From Flavobacteriaceae bacterium GF1 (GTDB taxonomy: Bacteria > Bacteroidota > Bacteroidia > Flavobacteriales > Flavobacteriaceae): a DNA stretch of 64,000 nt. The stretch's first letter is position 1, and each line of letters opens with the position of its first letter. The translations under genes and the position numbers were made by a program. The stretch spans positions 1 through 64,000 of the forward strand of contig WNKP01000018.1 in NCBI GenBank assembly GCA_009797885.1. The letters run 5' to 3'. Below are positions 50,899 through 59,773 of the stretch, piece after piece. Under the pieces are notes generated by a model. That model searched no databases, was not told the origin of the DNA, and saw only the letters and a list, made by a program, of their open reading frames with translations.

Positions 50899-51423
50899 AT
50901 GAACATGGGCTGCAACGGCGAAGTAGTGAACACACAGGGATTGACCAAAACCACGGGGAAATTACCTTTCTTTGTGGAAAAGAAAAAAATGAAGTTACCC
51001 TTGGAAATTGAATTGGGAAGAACGGTTAGTCGATTCCACTGGACATTGCAGAATAAGAGCAATAGACTGTTGAAGCCCCTGGGCATTACCACGGAGCATA
51101 TGCGCCTATTGACCTTGATATCCTATAATGAGGGGTGTGACCAACAGTTTTTGGTCGAAGAGACCTTAAAGGCCAAGAGCGGAATCACGGCGCTTTTGGA
51201 TACCATGAGCAAGGCCGGACTTTTGGCGAGGGTACCCAGTCCAACGGATGGTAGGACCAATTTGATCTACCTCACGGATAGGGGCAAGGAACTCCAACGA
51301 AAATCCGTCAACGTGCTCATGGAAGCAGCGCAGCCCATCATAGGGAACGAAGACCGGGAAGTCTTAAAAAAAGCAATTGAACAGATACAACTATTCACTG
51401 AGCGAATGTTGAAGGAAATCTAA
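50899..51423 (+). CDS. MarR family regulator
   Basis: 174 aa as listed; an ATG at 50989 (MKLPLEIELG) would give the more usual 144-aa length and a ~97-nt leader after the predicted promoter, so it is the better start. The winged HTH is typical: GITTEHMRLLTLISYNEG, AKSGITALLDTMSKAGLL (recognition helix), and the wing SPTDGRTNLIYLTDRGKEL. MarR proteins are usually repressors released by phenolic or oxidised ligands. A palindromic operator candidate overlaps its own promoter and four others lie before neighbouring units, so it likely controls the dehalogenase region. Confidence 0.9.
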   Translation: MNMGCNGEVVNTQGLTKTTGKLPFFVEKKKMKLPLEIELGRTVSRFHWTLQNKSNRLLKPLGITTEHMRLLTLISYNEGCDQQFLVEETLKAKSGITALLDTMSKAGLLARVPSPTDGRTNLIYLTDRGKELQRKSVNVLMEAAQPIIGNEDREVLKKAIEQIQLFTERMLKEI

Positions 51424-51455
51424 TTTTTTTAACTAAATAGTTCATTAATGAACTA
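51422..51455 (+). promoter_or_regulatory. MarR operator candidate between marR and the thioredoxin-like gene
   Basis: TAGTTCATTAATGAACTA (51438-51455) is a perfect 18-bp palindrome, 13 bp before the next ATG. It is the best copy of the five and serves as the reference. Its preceding T-tract (51422-51453) matches 42220-42251 at 31 of 32 positions. Confidence 0.75.
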
Positions 51456-51468
51456 AATAATTGATATC

Positions 51469-51939
51469 ATGCAAAACTATTTTAGTGCCATAGGAGAACG
51501 GATAACGCTGGGCATGCCTGCCCCGGACGGTTATATAGAACATAATGATAAGGTCGTCAATTTAAGGGGATATCTAAATACCGGGAAAATACATTTCCTG
51601 TTGTTTTCCGGGGACATCCCAAACCGGGAAACCGTGGATTTTCTGAACGATGTCCATGATTTTATAGGTCATTGCCATAATGAGGTCATAACGCCTTCGA
51701 TCATCACAAAAAACACGACCGGTGATGTGTGGGGCAAAAGAAATCTCTTATGGGATTGTAATAGTCTCCTGCACCTTAAATACAATACTGAGGATGCCCC
51801 AAGTCTATATTCCATAAGGCCGGATGGCAATATTGATTTCTTCAGTAAGGCTTTTACCATAGCAGAGATGGACCGATATCTGGAAATGCTCTATCAATTC
51901 AATTATTATCAACCCCGATCCGTCCAAATCAATTTGTAA
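51469..51939 (+). CDS. Stand-alone ring-hydroxylase C-terminal-like (thioredoxin-fold) protein
   Basis: 156 aa. GERITLGMPAPDGYIEH followed by HFLLFSGDIP, and a C-terminal SLYSIRPDGNIDFFSKAF-type RPDG segment resemble the C-terminal thioredoxin-like domain of FAD-dependent aromatic-ring hydroxylases (phenol hydroxylase or PcpB type). The flavin-binding monooxygenase part is absent. No CxxC motif is present. The function of isolated copies is unknown. It follows marR with a perfect operator in between, so it belongs to the MarR regulon, in keeping with an aromatic-compound theme. Confidence 0.6.
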   Translation: MQNYFSAIGERITLGMPAPDGYIEHNDKVVNLRGYLNTGKIHFLLFSGDIPNRETVDFLNDVHDFIGHCHNEVITPSIITKNTTGDVWGKRNLLWDCNSLLHLKYNTEDAPSLYSIRPDGNIDFFSKAFTIAEMDRYLEMLYQFNYYQPRSVQINL

Positions 51940-52045
51940 TGGGAGATTGCATGTAGGATTTTGTTCCGGAATTGGACCATCATCCCATTAACCGCTCCTT
52001 CCTAAATAACTAGGATAACCCAATTTTTAAAATAAATGCATAAAA

Positions 52046-53164
52046 ATGAAAAGGAAAGCTATCATCAAACCATTATTAACGATCGTATTGCCATTAGTTT
52101 TCTGGCAATGCGCCAATGATCCGGGCAAATCGGCAAAGTCGCCCGCCAAAGGAAAGGCATTTGCCCTCAAGGAGTATCAAACCCAAAGGGTAAGGACCAC
52201 CTCTGTTGAAAGGAGCATCAGTCTAACGGGAAGAATTATTCCCTTACAACGAATAGATGTTGTTTCGGAAGTGCAGGGCACTGTAATTTCCTCAAAACAA
52301 CGCTTCAAGGAAGGGATGCGATTCGGCAAGGGGGAAACGCTGCTGCGGTTGGAGGATACCAAGTTTCGTTATAACCTTACCGCACAAAAAAGCCAATTTC
52401 TAAGTGCCCTCATTTTGGCGATGTCCGATATTCAGTTGGATTATCCCCACGAGTTCGACACCTGGAATTCTTTCTTACAGCATGTTAAGGTAGAAGCACC
52501 TTTACCAGAACTGCCCAAAATCCATAACGAGCAATTGCGTTACTTTTTGGCCAGTAAAAACATCCTCAACCTCTACTATGGCATACAGAGTGGTGAAGAA
52601 ACCCTCCGTGATTATCGCATAGTTGCCCCTTTTAACGGGGCCGTTACCAAAGCCATGGTAGATTCCGGGGATTTGGTACGCCCTGGGGTCAAAGTAGGTG
52701 AGTTTATCCAGACCGATATATACGAGGTAAAAGCAGCCGTGGCGGCGTCCGATCTGCCCTTTCTAAAAGTAGGCCAGAAGGTACCCCTATTGGCAAGGAA
52801 CATCAACAAGGAAGTAACGGGAACCATTACACGTATTGGCCAATCCGTAGATGCTTCCACGCAGGCCGTTACCATTTTCTTACAGGTTGCCGACACCGAT
52901 CTAAAGGATGGGATGTATCTCGAGGGAGGTATTGCTATTGGAGGTTTTGAGGATGCCTTCGAAATACCGAAAGGGATTCTTTCCAGGGACAATCATGTCC
53001 TGTTGATTCGGGATTCCACGGTAGTGGCCAAACCCGTGACCTTATTACAGATGAATTCCGATAGGGCCGTAGTGCACGGCTTGTCCAATGGCGATATGTT
53101 GATTATTGAGGAAGTAACGGATCCCATCCAGGGGGTAAGGGCCATTGCAAAAAATAAGCCATGA
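52046..53164 (+). CDS. RND periplasmic adaptor lipoprotein, efflux module 2
   Basis: 372 aa. Lipoprotein signal with Cys22 (IVLPLVFWQCAND). Adaptor landmarks are EVQGTVISSKQRFKEGMRFGKGE (lipoyl-like), a long helical hairpin (to about residue 190), RIVAPFNGAVTKAMVDSGD and DGMYLEGGIAIGG. It is a paralogue of the second half of the fused frame in module 1 (377 aa). It precedes the pump gene with a four-base ATGA overlap, so translation is coupled. No MarR or TetR operator was seen before it. Confidence 0.92.
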   Translation: MKRKAIIKPLLTIVLPLVFWQCANDPGKSAKSPAKGKAFALKEYQTQRVRTTSVERSISLTGRIIPLQRIDVVSEVQGTVISSKQRFKEGMRFGKGETLLRLEDTKFRYNLTAQKSQFLSALILAMSDIQLDYPHEFDTWNSFLQHVKVEAPLPELPKIHNEQLRYFLASKNILNLYYGIQSGEETLRDYRIVAPFNGAVTKAMVDSGDLVRPGVKVGEFIQTDIYEVKAAVAASDLPFLKVGQKVPLLARNINKEVTGTITRIGQSVDASTQAVTIFLQVADTDLKDGMYLEGGIAIGGFEDAFEIPKGILSRDNHVLLIRDSTVVAKPVTLLQMNSDRAVVHGLSNGDMLIIEEVTDPIQGVRAIAKNKP

Positions 53165-56100
53165 GAAATACGATAAGCTATTTTATTAAGCGCCCCACGC
53201 TTGTAAACTTGATGATGTTTCTGTTATTGGGACTGGGTTTTTTGAAATTGACCCAGACCCAAAACACGAACTTTCCCAAGCAAAAGGTCCGGTTTATTGA
53301 TGTGTCGGTAGCCTTTCCAGGGGCGAGTCCGGCCGAAGTGGAGGAAGGCATCACCATTAAGATTGAGGATAATCTAGAGGGTATTGAAGGGATTGATCGA
53401 GTCATCTCGGTTTCCGAGGATAACAGGGCGACCATAGAGGTGGAATTGACCGAAAAGGCCGATGCGGACAAGATGTTGGTAGAGGTTAAAAATGCCATTG
53501 ACAAAATCAACAATTTTCCCTCCGGTGTAGAGCCGGCCTCAGTGGTGAAACGGGATCCAATGGATATCACAATGAGTTTTGGGATTATGGCCGATGATAC
53601 GCCACTTTCCACCATCAAGGATATTGCCAAGGACATTGAGGACGATTTTCTTGCACAACCCGGAATATCACAAGTCTTTATCGAGGGGGTTCCGGAAGAG
53701 GAAATTGAGATTCGTCTTAGGGAAAACGACCTTCAACGGTATAACCTTACCATCGCCGAGGTCGGTAATGCCGTAAAGGCTGCCAATTTGGAGTCCTTTG
53801 GTGGGACCATTGAGAACGAAAATGAAAACATCAATATCAAAGCGGACAGCAAGGGCTATTATGGCAAGGACCTATTGAACATCATTGTGGCCGCATTACC
53901 GGACGGTCAAACGGTTTACTTAAAGGATGTCGCCGATGTAAAAGACCGTTTCAAGGACAGTGCCACGGGTCGATTTTTCAAAGGAAACCCTATTATAACC
54001 ATGAGCGTTTACACGCTGAATAATGAAGACATATTGGCCAATGCCGAGTTTATCAAGGATTACATAGCGGATTATAATGAAACCCACTCCGGCGTACAGC
54101 TTAAAGTCCTGGAAGATGGGACCATCAACCTAAAGAGCCGTATCGGGACCATGATAGAAAATGGGATTACCGGGATCATATTGGTACTGTTGGTGCTTGC
54201 CTTGTTTTTGGATCGGTATCTGGCATTCTGGTTGGCGGTAAAGATTCCAATTGTTTTGTTGGGGATGTTCTTGCTAACGGACATTCAGGATATGACCATT
54301 AATATGGTGTCCCTGTTTGGGTTCATTTTGGTTCTGGGAATCCTGGTGGATGATGCAGTAGTGGTTGGGGAGAACATTTACCGGCATGCCAAGGAATTGG
54401 GAAAAACACCGCTTAAGGCTGCAGTGGACGGTACCATGGAAATGTTTTCCCCTGTTATCATCTCATTGGCCACCACAGCAACCGCATTTGCAATGTTTAT
54501 GTTCCTGCCGCAGCAGGTAGGCGAGTTTTTTGCTGAAGTAGGATTTGTGGTCATCGCCGTACTGATTATGGCCATTATAGAGACTTTCTTTATCCTCCCC
54601 GGACATGTGGCACACGCCAAAGGTATCCGCGAAAATGTAAGGCTCACCAAAATTGAAAAAATCTTTACCAATGCCATGAACTGGTTGCGGAACAAGGCCT
54701 TTATGCCCCATTTTCAAAGAACGGTGATGCGCAGCAAGTACACCAGGGCCATTACCATTGTTGTTTTTATCGCCCTCTTGGTTGGCTCTGTGGGTCTGGT
54801 AGGTTCGGGGGTCCTGGGATTTACTTTCTTCCCCAATATTGATGATGATGCTGTTTTTATTGAAATGGAATTGCCGCCGGGAACACCTGTAGAGGTAACA
54901 CGGAACAAACTTGCGGCCATTGAAGAGGCGGTATGGCGGGTCAATGAAGCATATTCCAAAGAACGGTCCGATGGGAACGAGGTAGTCCAATATGTGGAAC
55001 TGATTACAGGACCATTGGACAATCAAGGGGAACTTAAAATCACCTTTTTGAATGGGGAGATCAGGGGTATCAGCTCCTTTGAGCTTTCAAGGGCCTTTGC
55101 GGATGAGGCTCCACCGGTCCCGGAAGCTACCCGCCTCATATACGGCCTTGGGGCTACCTCGGCATTGTTCGGATTGCCCGTTTCCTTTGCCCTTAAAAGC
55201 TATGACCTGGACGAGGTCCGAGGAGCGAAAGAAGCGCTAAAAGCTGGTATGCGGGAAATGGGGGATTTAAGGGATGTTTCCGATAATGACCTGGAGGGAA
55301 TTCGGGAATATCGCATTAAATTAAAATCCAATGCCGAGTTGTTGGGGCTCGATTTAAGCTATGTCATGAGCCAGGTACGTGCCGCATTCTTTGGGGTGGA
55401 GGCGCAAAGCTTGCAACGTGGTGATGAGGAGGTGGAAATTTGGGTGAGATATCCGGAATCCGGAAGGAAAAGCAAACAGCAATTGTTGGATATGCGCATC
55501 AATACCCCGGAGGGCAACGCCTATAAACTAAGTGAGATTGCCTATGTGGAGGAGGGCACGGGAAATCTTACCATAAATCACCTGGATGGCCAACGTGAGA
55601 TACGGGTGGAGGCCAATGTGGCCAATATGAACGTTTCCGCCCCCAAAGCTATCGGATTTATCGAAACGGAACTATTACCGGATATATTGGAAGCCTATCC
55701 TTCGGTGACCTATTCCGTGGAAGGGCAAAGTAGGCAAGCTTTTCAATTGATTGATGCCATGAAGATCGTAGGGCCGATCATATTGATATTGATTTTCGCA
55801 TTGATTGTATTCAATTGCAATTCGTTTTCACAGGCAACCATGATTTTCCTGCTGTTCCCCTTTGCCCTGACCGGGGTGATATTGGGCCATTTTGTCCATG
55901 CAACGGCCTTGAACATCTTTAGCCTTATCGGAACCATTGCGCTAATTGGTGTCTTTGTGAATAACACCCTGGTCTACATATCCACCTTGAACGATTTGTT
56001 ACGGGAAGGTAAGGGGTTCATGGAATCCGTGAAAGAGGCGGCCTACAGCAGGTTTAGACCCATTATCCTAACCACGATTACTACGGTGGCAGGGCTTGGG

Positions 56101-56331
56101 CCGTTGATATTTTCAAATAGTCTTAGCGCACAGTTTTTGAAAGGGCCGGCCATTGCGATAGCCTACGGACTGCTCTTCGGAATATTCAATGTGCTTTTCC
56201 TGATGCCCATTTTCCTGATCAGTTTAAACCGATTGCGACTTTGGGCCCACACCATAATCGGTAAGAATAAAAATGTCACCCCCGAGGCTTTGGAGCCCGC
56301 GGTGAGGCTGGCCAACAGTAAACTTGAATAG
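53161..56331 (+). CDS. RND efflux pump, inner-membrane permease, efflux module 2
   Basis: 1056 aa, full length. The N-terminus IKRPTLVNLMMFLLLGLGF (TM1), the VDDAVVVGENIYRHAKE motif near residue 395 (TM4), and the SRFRPIILTTITTVAGLGPL motif in TM11 match the pump of module 1. Substrate cannot be predicted. Its TAG overlaps the TolC start region. Proton-driven, working with the adaptor and TolC on either side. Confidence 0.93.
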   Translation: MRNTISYFIKRPTLVNLMMFLLLGLGFLKLTQTQNTNFPKQKVRFIDVSVAFPGASPAEVEEGITIKIEDNLEGIEGIDRVISVSEDNRATIEVELTEKADADKMLVEVKNAIDKINNFPSGVEPASVVKRDPMDITMSFGIMADDTPLSTIKDIAKDIEDDFLAQPGISQVFIEGVPEEEIEIRLRENDLQRYNLTIAEVGNAVKAANLESFGGTIENENENINIKADSKGYYGKDLLNIIVAALPDGQTVYLKDVADVKDRFKDSATGRFFKGNPIITMSVYTLNNEDILANAEFIKDYIADYNETHSGVQLKVLEDGTINLKSRIGTMIENGITGIILVLLVLALFLDRYLAFWLAVKIPIVLLGMFLLTDIQDMTINMVSLFGFILVLGILVDDAVVVGENIYRHAKELGKTPLKAAVDGTMEMFSPVIISLATTATAFAMFMFLPQQVGEFFAEVGFVVIAVLIMAIIETFFILPGHVAHAKGIRENVRLTKIEKIFTNAMNWLRNKAFMPHFQRTVMRSKYTRAITIVVFIALLVGSVGLVGSGVLGFTFFPNIDDDAVFIEMELPPGTPVEVTRNKLAAIEEAVWRVNEAYSKERSDGNEVVQYVELITGPLDNQGELKITFLNGEIRGISSFELSRAFADEAPPVPEATRLIYGLGATSALFGLPVSFALKSYDLDEVRGAKEALKAGMREMGDLRDVSDNDLEGIREYRIKLKSNAELLGLDLSYVMSQVRAAFFGVEAQSLQRGDEEVEIWVRYPESGRKSKQQLLDMRINTPEGNAYKLSEIAYVEEGTGNLTINHLDGQREIRVEANVANMNVSAPKAIGFIETELLPDILEAYPSVTYSVEGQSRQAFQLIDAMKIVGPIILILIFALIVFNCNSFSQATMIFLLFPFALTGVILGHFVHATALNIFSLIGTIALIGVFVNNTLVYISTLNDLLREGKGFMESVKEAAYSRFRPIILTTITTVAGLGPLIFSNSLSAQFLKGPAIAIAYGLLFGIFNVLFLMPIFLISLNRLRLWAHTIIGKNKNVTPEALEPAVRLANSKLE

Positions 56332-56333
56332 TG

Positions 56334-57659
56334 ATGAAATCTAAAATTGGAATTCTTGTAGTTCTTTTTACAGGCTTTTCGATGTCCTCACAGGAACTAT
56401 TGACCTTGGACGGGGCCATATCGACTACGCTTGGTAAAAACTATGATATTAAAATAGCCCGGATGGATACCGTTGTTTCCAATAACAACGCCACCTGGGG
56501 CAATGCGGGACTATTGCCCAATGTATATGTGGATGGGGCATATAACTATAGTGAAAACAATACGGACATCGAGATTGCCCCTTTGGAACCGGGAGGTACG
56601 GCCAGTAACATTAATGTTGATGCTGCCGAGACCACTCGTGAAAATGCATCCATTAATCTAGAGTATACGCTTTTTGATGGTCTAGGCGGATATCATCGAT
56701 TGGAATTGTTGCGATCTGTTAACGAGGCAACGGCCTTGCAGACGCAGCTTTTGGTGGAAAACACCGTTCTCAATACGGTATTCCTCTACCTTAATGTGGC
56801 GACCCAACAGGCCAATTTGACGATTTCTGAGGAACAGTTGGCCATTAGTGCAGAGCAATTGCGAAGGGCGAAATCACAGCAACGTTTTGGAGCGGCGAAT
56901 CAGACTAAGGTTTTGCAGGCAGAGGTCAATGTGAAGAATGACAGTGTTTCGCTACGGCAAAACAAATTGCGCTACCAAATTGCCAAAACCGATCTCAATG
57001 TTTTTATGGGTCGGGATCCCAAATTGGACTTTACTGTTTTGGAAACCGTGGAATTCCACCCCATGGTCGCCAAGGAGGAATTGGAACGGAAGGTTGTCCA
57101 GAATAATGCCAGGATCCAGATTGCCCTTAGCGGACTGGATATTGCGGAAAGTGAACTTTCCGTAAATAGGGCCAATCGCTATCCCAAATTGTTCTTGAAT
57201 GGAGGATATAGCTATTTCAACGAGGAGAATGAAGCGGGCCTCATACAAGCCACACAACTGGATGGCTGGAATGTTGGAGTGGGACTACGATTGAACGTAT
57301 TTGATGGGGGCAGGGTAAACCGGAGTATACAAAATGCCAAAATAGCCTTGGAACAGCAGCAGATACAAAAGGATAAAGTAAAACTGGAGGTACTACGGGA
57401 TTTTGAAAATAGCCATACCGAATACCTCCAATCCCTGGAAGACCTGAGAATTGAGCAGTCCAATCAGGTCACCTTTGAGCAGAATTTTGAACGCAGTCAG
57501 ATCGATTTTGATAATGGTCAGATAAGCAATACGCAATTGCGTGATGCCCAGTTGGACCTTTCTGCGGCCAAACTTCGAATTATCAGGGCTACCTACAAGG
57601 TCAAGCAGTTTGAAGCCCAATTGTTACAGCTTACAGGGGCCATGCTATCCGTGAATTGA
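56334..57659 (+). CDS. TolC-family outer-membrane efflux protein, efflux module 2
   Basis: 441 aa from the ATG at 56334 (a GTG three bases earlier overlaps the pump stop). Signal peptide ends near SMSSQ. Two outer-membrane-efflux halves with long helices; NARIQIALSGLDIAESELSVNRANRYP and the C-terminal NGQISNTQLRDAQLDLSAAKLRI are typical. Paralogue of the module 1 TolC (445 aa). A strong hairpin follows 125 bp later. Confidence 0.92.
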   Translation: MKSKIGILVVLFTGFSMSSQELLTLDGAISTTLGKNYDIKIARMDTVVSNNNATWGNAGLLPNVYVDGAYNYSENNTDIEIAPLEPGGTASNINVDAAETTRENASINLEYTLFDGLGGYHRLELLRSVNEATALQTQLLVENTVLNTVFLYLNVATQQANLTISEEQLAISAEQLRRAKSQQRFGAANQTKVLQAEVNVKNDSVSLRQNKLRYQIAKTDLNVFMGRDPKLDFTVLETVEFHPMVAKEELERKVVQNNARIQIALSGLDIAESELSVNRANRYPKLFLNGGYSYFNEENEAGLIQATQLDGWNVGVGLRLNVFDGGRVNRSIQNAKIALEQQQIQKDKVKLEVLRDFENSHTEYLQSLEDLRIEQSNQVTFEQNFERSQIDFDNGQISNTQLRDAQLDLSAAKLRIIRATYKVKQFEAQLLQLTGAMLSVN

Positions 57660-57783
57660 ATTTTAATTGTATTGCAAATGACAAGCGAAGCGGCTTTTGC
57701 CAAATGTACACAACCCGTTTTCCCGGACCGGGCAGATTTGACCTATAAAAAACATAGGGTGTTGGTTGGTTGATAGCGGCCTT

Positions 57784-57820
57784 AAGTGGGTCAGGGATAG
57801 CTATCTACCCTGGCCCGCTT
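57784..57820 (+). terminator. Strong stem-loop after efflux module 2 tolC
   Basis: AAGTGGGTCAGGG pairs with CCCTGGCCCGCTT (13 bp including two G-T pairs) around an inner GATAGCTATC palindrome. No T-run follows, but the stem is the strongest in the intergenic stretch 57660-57994, which has no convincing gene. It separates tolC from the cyclase gene. Confidence 0.5.
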
Positions 57821-57994
57821 TAAAGAATACAAGAGGACACACTGTGTTGTGTTTGACCGTTTGAATTAGTTGGTGTTTTGTGGGTGTTCTTAATAGCAGC
57901 CCAAATCCATTTCCATAAGGAGTGTGGAAAAAAGGGCTGCTATTTCGTATCCAGTGCGTATCAGGAAATAAAAAACAAAAAAAAGGAAGTGACA

Positions 57995-59080
57995 TTGTCC
58001 AAAAAAATACAGCCGCTATTGGAATACTTGATAATCCTACTATTCTTTATCGCGGGCTGCAACTTGTTTATCTATTTCAAGACGGCCGGATTGAACAGTG
58101 TATTCCTGGATTTGGGGAATAGACCCTTTAATCCTGTTGAAGCCCACATCAAGGCTACGCTCGGCGGTTTGTTCTATGGACTTGTGCTTATTGGTTTTGA
58201 AACATTGATTTACCCAAAACTGGGCCTCTATTTAAAACGGGGGCAGCGGCGCTTTTTTTGGTTGTTGTCCATACCATTGCTCATAGTAGGTTCCATTATC
58301 ATTATCAATGCCGCTTACAGTCATTATGTGTTGGATAGCTACTGGGAGGAATCGGTGGTCATGGCGTTGGAATTTGTAAAATCAAGCTTGTTCATTTCTT
58401 TCCTGGTTTATGGCATCTTTATGAGCTTGGCCGTAAGCTTTGTAAGGCAGCTACGGATCAACTTCGGGGAAACCGTCTTTTTGAACTATCTCTACGGAAA
58501 ATACTCGAACCCATTGGTAGAGCGCCGTACCTTCATGTTCCTTGATCTAAATAATTCCACCCATATCGCTGAATCCCTGGGCCATGTGAAATACAGCCGC
58601 TTTTTGAACAAATGCTTCAATGATATTTTAAATGCCCTCCAGACATTTCGTTTCGACATTTACCAGTTTGTAGGGGATGAGATTGTGTTCACATGGGAAA
58701 TACGGAAGGACAATGATGGAAAGGCCATAAAGATGTACAGTGCCATTCAAAAAGCTTTGGAAGGTAACCAAGGGGAATATGCCAGGCTTTTTGGGTTTGC
58801 ACCTGTATTTAAGGCTGCCGCCAGTTCTGGTAGTGTTACCGCTACCATTGTGGGAAAACGGAAAAAGTCCATCGCTTACCATGGGGACGTGCTGAACACT
58901 ACGGCACGTTTGCTGGGACTGTGCAAACCTTTAAAAAGCCCCCTGCTGTTTACTGATTTTTATCTCAAAAACCTTCGGCAACCCTTGTTTTTTAAGCCCA
59001 AATTCTTAACAGAGTTAAAACTGCAGGGCAAAAACAATAGTAGTAAGATTTATGCACCTGAAAATATGATGATGGTATGA
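57995..59080 (+). CDS. Membrane-bound class III nucleotide cyclase
   Basis: 361 aa from a TTG at 57995 (AAAAGGA lies 8 bp before it); GTG 57989 and a longer TTG start at 57878 are alternatives. Four membrane helices (~10-170) then a cyclase domain: FMFLDLNNST (metal Asp), YQFVGDEIVFTW (second metal Asp) and YHGDVLNTTARLLGLC (Asn and Arg). It should be active, but the adenine-selecting positions are not canonical, so cAMP or cGMP cannot be chosen. Paralogue of the cyclase half of module 1 frame 10477-12765. It lies between the efflux genes and tetR; the link to efflux is conserved in both modules. Confidence 0.87.
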   Translation: MSKKIQPLLEYLIILLFFIAGCNLFIYFKTAGLNSVFLDLGNRPFNPVEAHIKATLGGLFYGLVLIGFETLIYPKLGLYLKRGQRRFFWLLSIPLLIVGSIIIINAAYSHYVLDSYWEESVVMALEFVKSSLFISFLVYGIFMSLAVSFVRQLRINFGETVFLNYLYGKYSNPLVERRTFMFLDLNNSTHIAESLGHVKYSRFLNKCFNDILNALQTFRFDIYQFVGDEIVFTWEIRKDNDGKAIKMYSAIQKALEGNQGEYARLFGFAPVFKAAASSGSVTATIVGKRKKSIAYHGDVLNTTARLLGLCKPLKSPLLFTDFYLKNLRQPLFFKPKFLTELKLQGKNNSSKIYAPENMMMV

Positions 59081-59169
59081 AACGGATATTACTGGTAAGC
59101 CAAAAGGAAAGCAACAGTTCCATATTTCAGTCCCATATGGGCATTAACCTACTGCGAAACTTAAAATGA
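59077..59169 (+). CDS. Putative 30-aa ORF coupled to the cyclase stop
   Basis: An ATG overlaps the cyclase TGA (ATGA) and opens 30 codons (MKRILLVSQKESNSS...) ending at 59169. No recognisable feature. It could be a coupled small protein or chance. Confidence 0.25.
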   Translation: MKRILLVSQKESNSSIFQSHMGINLLRNLK

Positions 59170-59197
59170 TTTACAGGTTTAATTGAAACGCATCACC

Positions 59198-59773
59198 ATG
59201 ATACAGAATAGGAACAACATATTGGAGGCATCGGCCCATTTTTTATTACAACAGCACAAGGGTCAGTACACCATGGATAAATTGGCTGCCGACCTGAACT
59301 GTAGCAAAAAGACCATTTATAAATATTTTGGTTCAAAGCAAGAGCTGATTCAGGGTATCCTTAAAAGCGAAATCGATAAAATGGAGCAGGAATTTGAACG
59401 ACTGGATATCGCTATTTGTGACCCTTTGGAAAAGGTTTTGGAGGCACTTTACCTGATGAATGAAATGGTTCGTAAAATTTACCATTCCACTTTATATCAA
59501 CAATCACAAGGTAAAAACCTGTTAATGGAAAATTACTTTGATTTTCGGGTCAATGTGTTTGAGTTATATCTCAAACGTTTTTTTAAGCCTTTCGAAAACG
59601 ACTTTCAAGGGGGTTTCAAAACTACCGGGATGCTGTCACATTTGATCATAGATGCCATTGAGGGGCATTATTTCTATACACTTAAAGCGGGTAAACGGAT
59701 TTCGGACAGGGATTTTGTGGACGGCCTGGCCTTTTTGATACATCGGACCCTTGTAAATGTAGCTGCCGCATGA
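59198..59773 (+). CDS. TetR/AcrR family regulator, efflux module 2
   Basis: 191 aa from the ATG at 59198 (a TTG at 59183 also opens the frame). HTH GQYTMDKLAADLNCSKKTIYKYFGSKQEL (key KKTIYKYF) in the first 60 residues, ligand-binding helices after. Its stop overlaps the channel gene start. It is probably the regulator of efflux module 2 or of the channel. No TGAC-N5-GTCA palindrome like that of module 1 was found nearby. Confidence 0.88.
   Translation: MIQNRNNILEASAHFLLQQHKGQYTMDKLAADLNCSKKTIYKYFGSKQELIQGILKSEIDKMEQEFERLDIAICDPLEKVLEALYLMNEMVRKIYHSTLYQQSQGKNLLMENYFDFRVNVFELYLKRFFKPFENDFQGGFKTTGMLSHLIIDAIEGHYFYTLKAGKRISDRDFVDGLAFLIHRTLVNVAAA

Noticed and set aside
50940-50956. TTGACCAAAACC inside marR, resembling the AraC half-site
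   Set aside because: There is no second half-site 21 bp upstream and no -7 box at the right distance.
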